Shown here: positions 45,895 to 52,942 of the stretch, one piece after another
Numbering within the stretch: position 1 is the stretch's first letter
Layout of the letters: each line of letters begins with the position of its first letter
NCBI GenBank assembly: GCA_021790995.1
Contig: JAJYFA010000003.1
Coordinates: 1-64,000 of the forward strand
DNA length: 64,000 nt
Direction: 5' to 3'
Source of the DNA: Acidobacteriota bacterium
GTDB lineage: Bacteria; Acidobacteriota; Terriglobia; Terriglobales; Acidobacteriaceae
Made by a program: the position numbers and the translations under genes
Notes under the pieces: model-generated
What the model was told of the DNA's origin: nothing
Database searches by the model: none
What the model saw: only the letters and a program-made list of their open reading frames with translations

Positions 45895-47373
45895 TCACGC
45901 GGCAGTGCCAATCTGATGCGCGATCGGGTCCGCCTGGCCGGCAAAGTCCCCGGCAGTGAGCGGGAGTGTAATCACGATGCGCGCGCCACCGTCTTCGCGG
46001 TTTGCCGCCTTCGCCGCTCCTCCGTGAGCGCGCGCAACAGCGTCGACGAACGCCAGGCCAAGACCGTGCCCATCAGAGTTGCGTCCTTTGACCCGCCGCT
46101 CGAATACATTCTGAAGGACCGACGGATCGAATCCCGGTCCGTTATCTTCCAGGGTCAGTGAAGCGTGATCGTCTTCCTGCCGCACTGAGATCGTCACTTG
46201 GCAGGCATGAGGCAGGTGCTTCAACTCATTGTCGAGAAGGTTGGCAATCATGCGGTGCAGGAGCGCCGCATCGGCAAGGACCTTGACTTCGCCTTCGCAC
46301 CTGAGCCCGATGGTGATCCCTTTCTCCGACATCGATGGCTCGTACAGATCGATCATCGTCTTCAGCAATTCGTTCAGTGCGATTTCGCTTCGCGAGATGC
46401 GAAGAGCGTCGGCGCGCGCTTCGGCTACATCGAGCGATTTGTTGAGGAAGTCTGTCAGGCGATCCAGTTCCTCAATGGCGGCAACGATTGGATCGGCATG
46501 TTCCTCGTCTGCCATATAGCGGAGCGACATCTCGAGTTTTCCGCGAATTGCCGTGAGGGGGCTGCGCAGATCGTGGGCCAGTGAGTCAGTGATTGTGTGC
46601 AACTGGTGCATCGAACTCTCGATGCGATCGAGCATGACATTGAGGGTGAATGCAAGCTGGCCGACCTCGTCGTTACGCCGCGTGGTTGGCACGCGCGCGG
46701 TCAGGTCGGAATGCCCGATGCGCGAGGCGGCCTCCGTAATCTCCCGAACGTGACCCAGCATGCGCCGCGTGGTAAAGAACACAATGCCGAATCCAAGCAA
46801 AACCAGCAACAGCCACAGCAGAAAGAAGCGCAGGCGCAGTCGATTCAGGACGCGCAACTCATCTTTTTCCGACAAGCCCAGATAGACATGACTGCCATCC
46901 TCGAGAGCAATCGAGACAACGCGAAAGGGAACAGCGATGCCGCCGACATGCAGATCGGTTGGCAGGTCAGGAAGAATCCTGGTTTTTTGAATCGCACGGA
47001 GATAAGGCTCTCCATCTCCCGCACCAACCCACAAAGTGAGAGAACCGTCGCTTCCTGCCTGCAGAAAAAACACCGAATTGCTGGGCACCTTCTCTGTGGC
47101 TCGCCTGTTCGATACCTCGCGCTCGGCCAGCTCCGCTACCTCGCTCACGACGCGGTCGTAAAGCGCGCCCTTCGGCGTCCGTTCGGCTACATCGCCAAGC
47201 GTTTCCACCTCGCCGGACAGCCAGACGTCACTGCGCCGTTGAATGTCGCTGGCAACAAAACGATGAAGAAAGACGAATACCAGAAGAGTGCCAAAGGCAA
47301 ATGCGACAGTCGCCCAGCAGGAGATGCGCCACGCGGCGCTGTGGATCCGCGGCTTAACGGTCTCTGAGGACAT
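45895..47373 (-). CDS. Sensor histidine kinase (HAMP-HisKA-HATPase)
   Basis: A 492-residue membrane kinase: TM1 (about 18-38), a periplasmic sensor loop of about 140 residues, TM2 (about 182-202), HAMP (about 203-255), HisKA with H267 in SLAHDLRSP, and a HATPase domain with NLLDNELKH, DNGPGFD and GHGLGLAFV. It resembles CusS/QseC-type kinases. The ATG at 47373 overlaps the regulator stop by 20 bp, so they are co-translated. The pair sits divergently upstream of the isoprenoid/cytochrome operon and may control it. The signal sensed is unknown. Confidence 0.92.
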   Translation of the reverse strand: MSSETVKPRIHSAAWRISCWATVAFAFGTLLVFVFLHRFVASDIQRRSDVWLSGEVETLGDVAERTPKGALYDRVVSEVAELAEREVSNRRATEKVPSNSVFFLQAGSDGSLTLWVGAGDGEPYLRAIQKTRILPDLPTDLHVGGIAVPFRVVSIALEDGSHVYLGLSEKDELRVLNRLRLRFFLLWLLLVLLGFGIVFFTTRRMLGHVREITEAASRIGHSDLTARVPTTRRNDEVGQLAFTLNVMLDRIESSMHQLHTITDSLAHDLRSPLTAIRGKLEMSLRYMADEEHADPIVAAIEELDRLTDFLNKSLDVAEARADALRISRSEIALNELLKTMIDLYEPSMSEKGITIGLRCEGEVKVLADAALLHRMIANLLDNELKHLPHACQVTISVRQEDDHASLTLEDNGPGFDPSVLQNVFERRVKGRNSDGHGLGLAFVDAVARAHGGAAKAANREDGGARIVITLPLTAGDFAGQADPIAHQIGTAA

Positions 47374-48031
47374 AGCCCACACCTCGCATCGTCCGAATCA
47401 GCGGTTGCTGGCCCGCGCCGTCCACCTTTCCGCGCAGCCGGTAAATGTGGACATCGACTACATTCGTGTCCGTCTGAATGCGAATGCCCCACACCTGATC
47501 GAGAATCATCGAGCGGGTCACCACCCGCCCCGCATTCCTGCACAGGTACTCAAGAAGTACAAACTCCTGCTGCGTCAGTTGCAGCGTCCGGCCTGCGCGT
47601 GTGGCCTCGCGGCGCAGCAGATCCAGCTCAAGATCGAGCACGCGCAACTTTGTTGCCTCGGCTGGCGACGGACTGTTGCGCTTGAACAGATTGCGCAGAC
47701 GGGCGAGCAGCTCCGCGAGCGCGAAGGGCTTGGTCAGGTAATCGTCACCGCCTTGCTCCAGGCCGCGAACCCGGTCGTCCACAGACCGGCGCGCAGACAA
47801 GATCAGAACCGGTGCTCGAACACCCCGCTGACGAAGTTTGAGAATAAGGTCGATTCCGTCCATATCGGGCAAACCCAGATCGACAACCAGGATGTCAAAC
47901 GCGCCGTCGACAGCTAGCTGCTGCGCCGTCTTTCCATCGGCGGCAATCCCTACTTCGTATCCTGCCTCTTCCAGTGAGCGCCGCAGGAAGCTTTGAATAT
48001 CGATCTCATCTTCAACAAGCAGAAGCCGCAT
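47354..48031 (-). CDS. OmpR/PhoB-family response regulator
   Basis: A 225-residue regulator with an N-terminal receiver (acidic pocket E7-D8, phospho-acceptor D51 in VVDLGLPD, conserved K in YLTKPF) and a C-terminal winged helix (RTLQLTQQEFVLLEYLCRNAG, then TRSMILDQVWG and NVVDVHIYRLRGKVD). This type binds direct repeats as a tandem dimer; two TGTCAT boxes 22 bp apart lie about 100 bp upstream of its start. It is the first gene of a unit with the histidine kinase and diverges from the 48466-55444 operon. Confidence 0.93.
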   Translation of the reverse strand: MRLLLVEDEIDIQSFLRRSLEEAGYEVGIAADGKTAQQLAVDGAFDILVVDLGLPDMDGIDLILKLRQRGVRAPVLILSARRSVDDRVRGLEQGGDDYLTKPFALAELLARLRNLFKRNSPSPAEATKLRVLDLELDLLRREATRAGRTLQLTQQEFVLLEYLCRNAGRVVTRSMILDQVWGIRIQTDTNVVDVHIYRLRGKVDGAGQQPLIRTMRGVGYVLRDR

Positions 48032-48465
48032 GAGGGGATCTTAGAGCATTTGCTCGGTCATTTGATAGGGTGTCTGGCCGCTGAGGACAGGAGCAGCCGC
48101 GTGCCGAGATTGCAAAAATGAACACATTGTCATTTTGGCGTTCGCGATCTGTCATTTCGTTCGCGTAGGCTGATTGCAAGGACCAGCGCGCATTCCAATC
48201 GCCAATATCGCCCTTTGATAAGAAGAAATATTACTTTGGCGGCGTTGATGCGATTCATTTCCAGTTCCCTGTCCAGGCAAACCCTGGGCCGCGCAACGAA
48301 AATGAATGAGACTTCATCAAAAGATCATGACTTGCCTGCTTTCCATCAGGACTGTACACACGTCTTATGAGTAACTCGAAGAGGCCGTCGAGTTCCACTT
48401 GTTCACAATAGCCAATTTCCCGGTGCCAAGACGCCGTCATTCAACCCAGGACGTCGAGGGTGACA
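48032..48465. other. Divergent control region of the two-component system and the isoprenoid/cytochrome operon
   Basis: About 430 bp without a convincing gene. It must hold the promoters of both divergent units and contains the TGTCAT direct repeats at 48128-48165. I cannot identify a complete sigma70 promoter with confidence on either strand. Confidence 0.5.
48128..48165. promoter_or_regulatory. Direct repeats TGTCAT spaced 22 bp (OmpR/PhoB-type box)
   Basis: TGTCATTTTGGCGTTCGCG (48128-48146) and TGTCATTTCGTTCGCG (48150-48165) share TGTCATTT plus CGTTCGCG. The half-sites begin 22 bp apart, two helical turns. TGTCA[T/C] is the half-site of the E. coli Pho box, where the spacing is 11 bp. Confidence 0.5.
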
Positions 48466-49407
48466 GTGCCATCGCAGCAAGTTATGAATCCATCTCATGC
48501 AAGCTTTTTTGGGGAAGCATTGCGTTCTTCGTTCCCGCTATCGCAGGGTCTCGATCCGAGCTTTGAACGTGCTCTGCGCTTTGTTCTTGGCAACCCCGGA
48601 AGCCTCATCCGCCCACAACTCGTCTTTGCCATGGCGACGGCCTATGGTCTCGGCGCCGAGCGCGCCGAACAGCTCGCCGTGGCGCTTGAGTACTTTCACA
48701 CCGCGTCTCTCTTGTTCGACGATCTGCCCTGCATGGACGATGCGCTGGAGCGCCGCGGCGCAGCCTGCGCGCATCTGATCTTCGGTGAAGAGGGCGCTAT
48801 CCTTACCGCTCTCGCGCTCATCAATCGCGCCTACGCGCTCACCTGGCGCGCTGTGGCGGGCTGCCCTCCAGCGGCGCAGCCGAAGATTCTCGCCTTCGTC
48901 GAGCACTGCCTCGGCGCCGATGGCCTGTTGAACGGCCAGAGTCTCGATCTGCACTATGCGACCTTGCCCCATACCAGAGAAACCACCGAAAGAATTGCCC
49001 GCGGCAAGACGGTTTCGCTGATCCGCCTCACACTGGCGCTGCCCGCCATGCTTGGGAATGCTTCCGCCCGCGAACTTCAGCTCATCGACAGAATCGCAGT
49101 CTACTGGGGTCTCGGCTACCAGATCCTCGACGATCTCAAGGATGTGCTTCAGGATGCGGGGCAATCGGGCAAGACGCCGGCCCGTGACGCCACGCTGGGC
49201 CGGCCCAACCTCGCAACCGCCATCGGAATCGACGCGGCGGTTGAGCGTCTCACGCGCTTCATCGCGCTCGGCGGAAAATCGCTGTGCTGCCTGCTTGCCA
49301 TGCGGCCTGGCCTGGAGTTGCTTGCCCGGCTCGGTGAGCAACTGCAGGAAGAGCTCGACCGCGTCACACGGAGCGTCAGTGCGCAGGTGGAGGAGGTTCC
49401 GGCTTGA
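48466..49407 (+). CDS. Polyprenyl synthase with altered IPP-binding loop
   Basis: A 313-residue trans-prenyl diphosphate synthase-fold protein. The first Asp-rich motif DDLPCMDD begins at D85 and is followed by the conserved RRG; the second, DDLKD, is at 222-226. The residue five before the first motif is Ala, not Tyr/Phe, which in this family favours C20 or longer products. However, the usual GGKRxRP loop that binds isopentenyl diphosphate reads PGSLIRP (44-50): Lys and the first Arg are missing. The start is uncertain: GTG 48466 has GAGGG 5 nt upstream, GTG 48460 and ATG 48484 are alternatives. It opens a seven-gene operon and overlaps the next gene by 4 bp. Confidence 0.85.
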   Translation: MPSQQVMNPSHASFFGEALRSSFPLSQGLDPSFERALRFVLGNPGSLIRPQLVFAMATAYGLGAERAEQLAVALEYFHTASLLFDDLPCMDDALERRGAACAHLIFGEEGAILTALALINRAYALTWRAVAGCPPAAQPKILAFVEHCLGADGLLNGQSLDLHYATLPHTRETTERIARGKTVSLIRLTLALPAMLGNASARELQLIDRIAVYWGLGYQILDDLKDVLQDAGQSGKTPARDATLGRPNLATAIGIDAAVERLTRFIALGGKSLCCLLAMRPGLELLARLGEQLQEELDRVTRSVSAQVEEVPA

Positions 49408-50516
49408 TCTTCCTGAAGCTGATTGTGACCAATCTCCGCCGGCATCGCATCCGCTCTCTCATCAGCGTCACCGGAGTCGCCTTCAGCGTGGCGGCAATGT
49501 TGACGGTGGTTTCGATTCTGCAAGGCGCGATCGGAATGTTCTCGAACATACTTTCCAACGATAGCCAGATCATCGTCTTTGAACGCGATGTCTCCGATCT
49601 CTTCTTCAGCAGCGTTCCTGCCAGTGCTGCTGCGGAAATCTCCAACTTGCCGATGGTGGCGCACGCCAATGCCGTTCTCTTCGGTGTGGTGGCAAGCGCC
49701 GGACACCCCATCATTACTTGCTTTGGCGTCGAGCCAACCGATGCCCGCATCCAAAAGGCAACCTGGATCGCAGGCGATCGGAGCGATTTTGCGCGGAATC
49801 CAGACGACGTGGTGCTGGGCGCGCGCGCGGCGGAGTTTCTATCCGCTTCTGTCGGCAGCCGCGTGCAACTGGGCCACTCCACCTTTCGCGTGATGGGCGT
49901 TGTAAAGACCACCAACGGCTTTGAAGACGGCGGAGTTTTTATGCCCCTCGCCGCTGCGCAAACCTTCTTTCACAAGGAGGGAACGTCGTCCGTGGTCACG
50001 GTGAAGCTGCGTAACCGGGATGAGGCCGCGGCCTTCAATCGGATGGTGCAGGCAAAGTATCCCGACCTGATTGCGCTGAATGATTCGGAGTTCAGCCGCA
50101 CCTATTCGCAGTTCAGAATTCTCAAGGCCACGGCCTGGGCGGTGGGCGGATGCGGCCTTCTGCTCGGCGGACTCGGTGTCGCCAACACCATGATTATGTC
50201 GGTCTTCACGCGGATTCGCGAGATCGCGATCCTGCGCGTCAACGGATTCTCCCACGCGCAGATCGGCGCAGTGATCTTTGGTGAAGCCGCCTGGGTTACG
50301 GCTCTTGGCGCCGCGGCCGGCCTGCTTGCAGGGGTCTGCATTCTTTACGCGCTGAAGTCGATTCCTGCCCTTGACGGCTACATTGACCCGTCGATTCACC
50401 CGCTGCTCATGCTGGTGGTGCTTGTGCTCACGCTGCTGACCGGTGTGGGCGGCGCGCTCTATCCGGCCATCTATGCCATGCGGGTTCGCGCGGTGGAGGC
50501 GCTGCGTTTCGAATGA
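49404..50516 (+). CDS. MacB/FtsX-family ABC transporter permease
   Basis: A 370-residue permease with the MacB/LolC layout: TM1 (about 20-42), a large periplasmic domain (about 45-235), then three helices (about 245-365) with the FtsX-type segment GGLGVANTMIMSVFTRIREIAILRVNG. These transporters do not move substrate through the membrane but drive periplasmic machines (mechanotransmission), for example lipoprotein or lipid extraction. The start is the TTG at 49404, with GGAGG 8 nt upstream; its TTGA overlaps the TGA of the preceding gene. The stop overlaps the ATPase start by 4 bp. Confidence 0.88.
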   Translation: MIFLKLIVTNLRRHRIRSLISVTGVAFSVAAMLTVVSILQGAIGMFSNILSNDSQIIVFERDVSDLFFSSVPASAAAEISNLPMVAHANAVLFGVVASAGHPIITCFGVEPTDARIQKATWIAGDRSDFARNPDDVVLGARAAEFLSASVGSRVQLGHSTFRVMGVVKTTNGFEDGGVFMPLAAAQTFFHKEGTSSVVTVKLRNRDEAAAFNRMVQAKYPDLIALNDSEFSRTYSQFRILKATAWAVGGCGLLLGGLGVANTMIMSVFTRIREIAILRVNGFSHAQIGAVIFGEAAWVTALGAAAGLLAGVCILYALKSIPALDGYIDPSIHPLLMLVVLVLTLLTGVGGALYPAIYAMRVRAVEALRFE

Positions 50517-51220
50517 CTCCTGTTTTGCACGCAGAGGAAAGCCGCAGCATGGTTGTGCGCACGGCAGATCTTTGGAAGAGCTACGACGACGGCGCAGTCA
50601 CGGTCCTCAAGGGCATCGATTTCGCTTGCTTCGAGGGCCACTCTGTCGCGCTTTGCGGTCCCTCGGGATGCGGAAAGAGCACGCTGCTGCACCTGATCGC
50701 CGGATTGGACACGCCCGACCGCGGCAGCGTATGGGTCAACGGCATCGAGGTCGATCGCCATCGCGATCTGCTGAGCCTGCTTCGCCACGAGATCGGCATT
50801 GTTTTTCAACTCCACAATCTCATTCCCGATCTGACTCTTGAGGAAAACTGCCTGATTCCAGCCGTCGCTGCCGGAGTCAATCAGCGCGTGGCAAAGGATC
50901 GCCTGAGGGAGCTTGCGGAGCGTACCGGACTGAGCCATCGGCGCAACCATCGCGTGCAGAAACTCTCGGGCGGCGAACGGCAACGCACCGCGCTCTGCCG
51001 TGCCCTCATGAACCGGCCGAAGATTCTGCTGGCCGACGAGCCAACCGGCTCGCTCGATGAGACCACCGGCGGCATGGTCTTTGATCTTCTTCTCGAACTC
51101 GTCGCCGGCGAAGGCGTAACGCTGCTGATGGCCACGCACGACCGGATTCTCGCCAGCCGCTGCGACCGGATGATGGAGATGCGCGCTGGAAAAATCCATG
51201 AGCCTGTTCTTGCGCACTGA
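50513..51220 (+). CDS. LolD/MacB-type ABC transporter ATP-binding protein
   Basis: A 235-residue ATPase: Walker A GPSGCGKST near residues 49-57, Q-loop FQLHNL, signature LSGGERQR, Walker B LLADEPTGSLDE with an intact catalytic Glu, and the switch His in ATHD. Sequence style is that of LolD/MacB/FtsE exporters, matching the FtsX-like permease encoded just upstream (4-bp ATGA overlap). It overlaps the following oxidase-like gene by 23 bp, so the operon is translationally coupled here too. Substrate unknown; genomic context suggests an isoprenoid or lipid. Confidence 0.9.
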   Translation: MTPVLHAEESRSMVVRTADLWKSYDDGAVTVLKGIDFACFEGHSVALCGPSGCGKSTLLHLIAGLDTPDRGSVWVNGIEVDRHRDLLSLLRHEIGIVFQLHNLIPDLTLEENCLIPAVAAGVNQRVAKDRLRELAERTGLSHRRNHRVQKLSGGERQRTALCRALMNRPKILLADEPTGSLDETTGGMVFDLLLELVAGEGVTLLMATHDRILASRCDRMMEMRAGKIHEPVLAH

Positions 51221-52535
51221 AGATTTATTGCCGGAAGGCGAAGCCGTGCCTGTGGCTCAAGCAGCCTGGCACGGGCTGTTCTGGCTTGTTGTCGCCAACG
51301 CCGTGGGCATGATGCTCGCGGCGCTGCTGCTCTTTCCGGCGGGCAACCGCATCCTGGGCGAGTGGACTTACGGCCGCTGGATGATGGTCCACTTGAATCT
51401 GGAGTTGTACGGCTGGACCTCCATGCCCCTGCTTGGGTTTCTCTTCAAGGTGTATGGCGCGGACCGCGGTGCGACTGTGCAGTGGTGCCGTGCGGTTCTC
51501 TGGGTCTGGTCGGCGGCGCTTGGCGCAGGCGCGCTCTCCTGGCTCTCGGGCTACTCCAGCGGCAAGCTCTTCCTTGACTGGAGCGGTTCCATGCGGATCT
51601 TCTTTCCCGGCGCGCTCTTTGTGCTGTGGCTGTTCCTGCTGATCGCTTTTGTCGCCAATCGCAATCGCAAAAAGAAAGCCAGCCTCTGGGCCACGGCGGC
51701 CAGGATCTGCGGGCTTGTGGTGCTGCTCGCCGTTCCCTTTACCATCTACATGGCATCGAGCCCCACCATCTATCCCGCGGTCAATCCCGACTCCGGTGGT
51801 CCAACCGGAGCCAGCCAGTTGGAGTCCTCGCTTGCGATTGTCGTGATCCTGCTCGTGCTGCCCTTCGGTATTGCGCGCCGCAAAGCCGGGCGTTCCCGAG
51901 CCATGGCGTTCTCCTGGATCGTTCTGCTGGCAGAATCCGTACTGTGCGCCGCGCTTGGCCGCGCCGACGTCAGCCATCACCGGCCCAGTCAGTATTTGAG
52001 CCTGGGTAGCCTTCTCGTGTGGATGCCGTTGATCCCCGCTTACTACTCCGCATTCGCGTGGCACGCCAACACGCGCCGCTGGCGATTGGCGTTTCTCTGG
52101 TGGTGGGCAGCGCTGGTCGTTACCGGCTGGATTCTTTTTCTGCCCGGCATCCTCGACCACTTCAAATTCACTGACGGACTCGTGGGCCATTCCTTCGTCG
52201 CCATGGCTGGATTCACCTCCAGCTATCTCATCTTTGTTGTCGTGCAACTGCTCGGCGAGGGTGGCTGGATCTTCAATCGCGCGCGATCCTTTTTCTTTTG
52301 GCATTTCGGTGTCATCGCCTATGTTGTGCTGATGACGGCCGCTGGATGGTTCGAAGGCTCCGATCCTGCTTTCACGATCATTCCCGGCGCGCTTCGCAAT
52401 CTTCTTTACGCGCTGCGGCTGTTTGCGGGGGCACTCATGTTTCTGGCTTCTCTGGACTGGCTTGCTGACGCCACAGAACTGCTGCGCCAACCGGCCGAGG
52501 CTCCGGCCGCCATTCCTCTGGAGAAGACAGCATGA
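51198..52535 (+). CDS. Haem-copper oxidase subunit I-like 12-TM protein with incomplete ligand set
   Basis: A 445-residue membrane protein with about 12 helices and a faint but consistent match to CcoN-type haem-copper oxidase subunit I. H65 in helix 2 (MMVHLNLELYGW) fits the low-spin haem ligand, H260-H261 (DVSHHRPSQYLSLGS) fit the CuB pair, and H331 (FTDGLVGHSFVAMAG) fits the high-spin haem ligand. The second His of the usual HxH in helix 10 is Phe333, and no His appears in helix 6, where the third CuB ligand belongs. It may bind haem without reducing oxygen. The gene overlaps both neighbours (23 bp and 4 bp). The subunit II/III functions may be supplied by the cytochrome gene two positions downstream. 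Confidence 0.7.
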   Translation: MSLFLRTEDLLPEGEAVPVAQAAWHGLFWLVVANAVGMMLAALLLFPAGNRILGEWTYGRWMMVHLNLELYGWTSMPLLGFLFKVYGADRGATVQWCRAVLWVWSAALGAGALSWLSGYSSGKLFLDWSGSMRIFFPGALFVLWLFLLIAFVANRNRKKKASLWATAARICGLVVLLAVPFTIYMASSPTIYPAVNPDSGGPTGASQLESSLAIVVILLVLPFGIARRKAGRSRAMAFSWIVLLAESVLCAALGRADVSHHRPSQYLSLGSLLVWMPLIPAYYSAFAWHANTRRWRLAFLWWWAALVVTGWILFLPGILDHFKFTDGLVGHSFVAMAGFTSSYLIFVVVQLLGEGGWIFNRARSFFFWHFGVIAYVVLMTAAGWFEGSDPAFTIIPGALRNLLYALRLFAGALMFLASLDWLADATELLRQPAEAPAAIPLEKTA

Positions 52536-52942
52536 ACCGTTCCGTACTTCTTGGCTATCAACTGTTGACCGGCATCTCCGACGCCACAACCGGCGCCCTG
52601 CTCATGGTTGTGCCCGCGCTTACGCTGCAGTTGCTGCACCTGCGCGCGCTTTCGAGTCAGTTGGTTTATCTCTCGTTCGTCGGCGCCTTTGTTCTGCCGG
52701 TTGGAATCGCCCATCTCTACGGCGCGCTTGCGGTCTACCGCGGAAACTGCAGAAGAGATTTGGAGATTGTCTGGCTTCTGACCGCCTTCATCCGTTCGAG
52801 CGTTGCCGTCTTCGTCATTTTGCAAGTGCTCACAGGCGATCTTGCGGCCGGGTGGCTTGTTGTTGGCGTCTTCGATGGAACGTGCGCTCTCCTTCAGGCA
52901 ATTGGCCTGAGCAAAGGTTGGTCGATCCATGCCGCGCGATAA
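52532..52942 (+). CDS. Small four-helix membrane protein
   Basis: A 136-residue protein with four predicted helices (about 10-33, 44-66, 75-100, 103-125). I do not recognise the family. Its start overlaps the stop of the oxidase-like gene (ATGA) and its end overlaps the next gene by 14 bp, so it is fixed in the operon and likely works with the membrane-bound oxidase-like or cytochrome components, perhaps as a small assembly or structural subunit. Confidence 0.75.
   Translation: MNRSVLLGYQLLTGISDATTGALLMVVPALTLQLLHLRALSSQLVYLSFVGAFVLPVGIAHLYGALAVYRGNCRRDLEIVWLLTAFIRSSVAVFVILQVLTGDLAAGWLVVGVFDGTCALLQAIGLSKGWSIHAAR

Noticed and set aside
48255-48440. A 61-codon minus-strand frame in the divergent control region
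   Set aside because: No ribosome site or recognisable composition; probably chance.
51225-52589. A 454-codon minus-strand frame opposite the oxidase-like gene
   Set aside because: Charged, helix-poor shadow; the plus strand gives a regular 12-helix protein that overlaps its operon neighbours.
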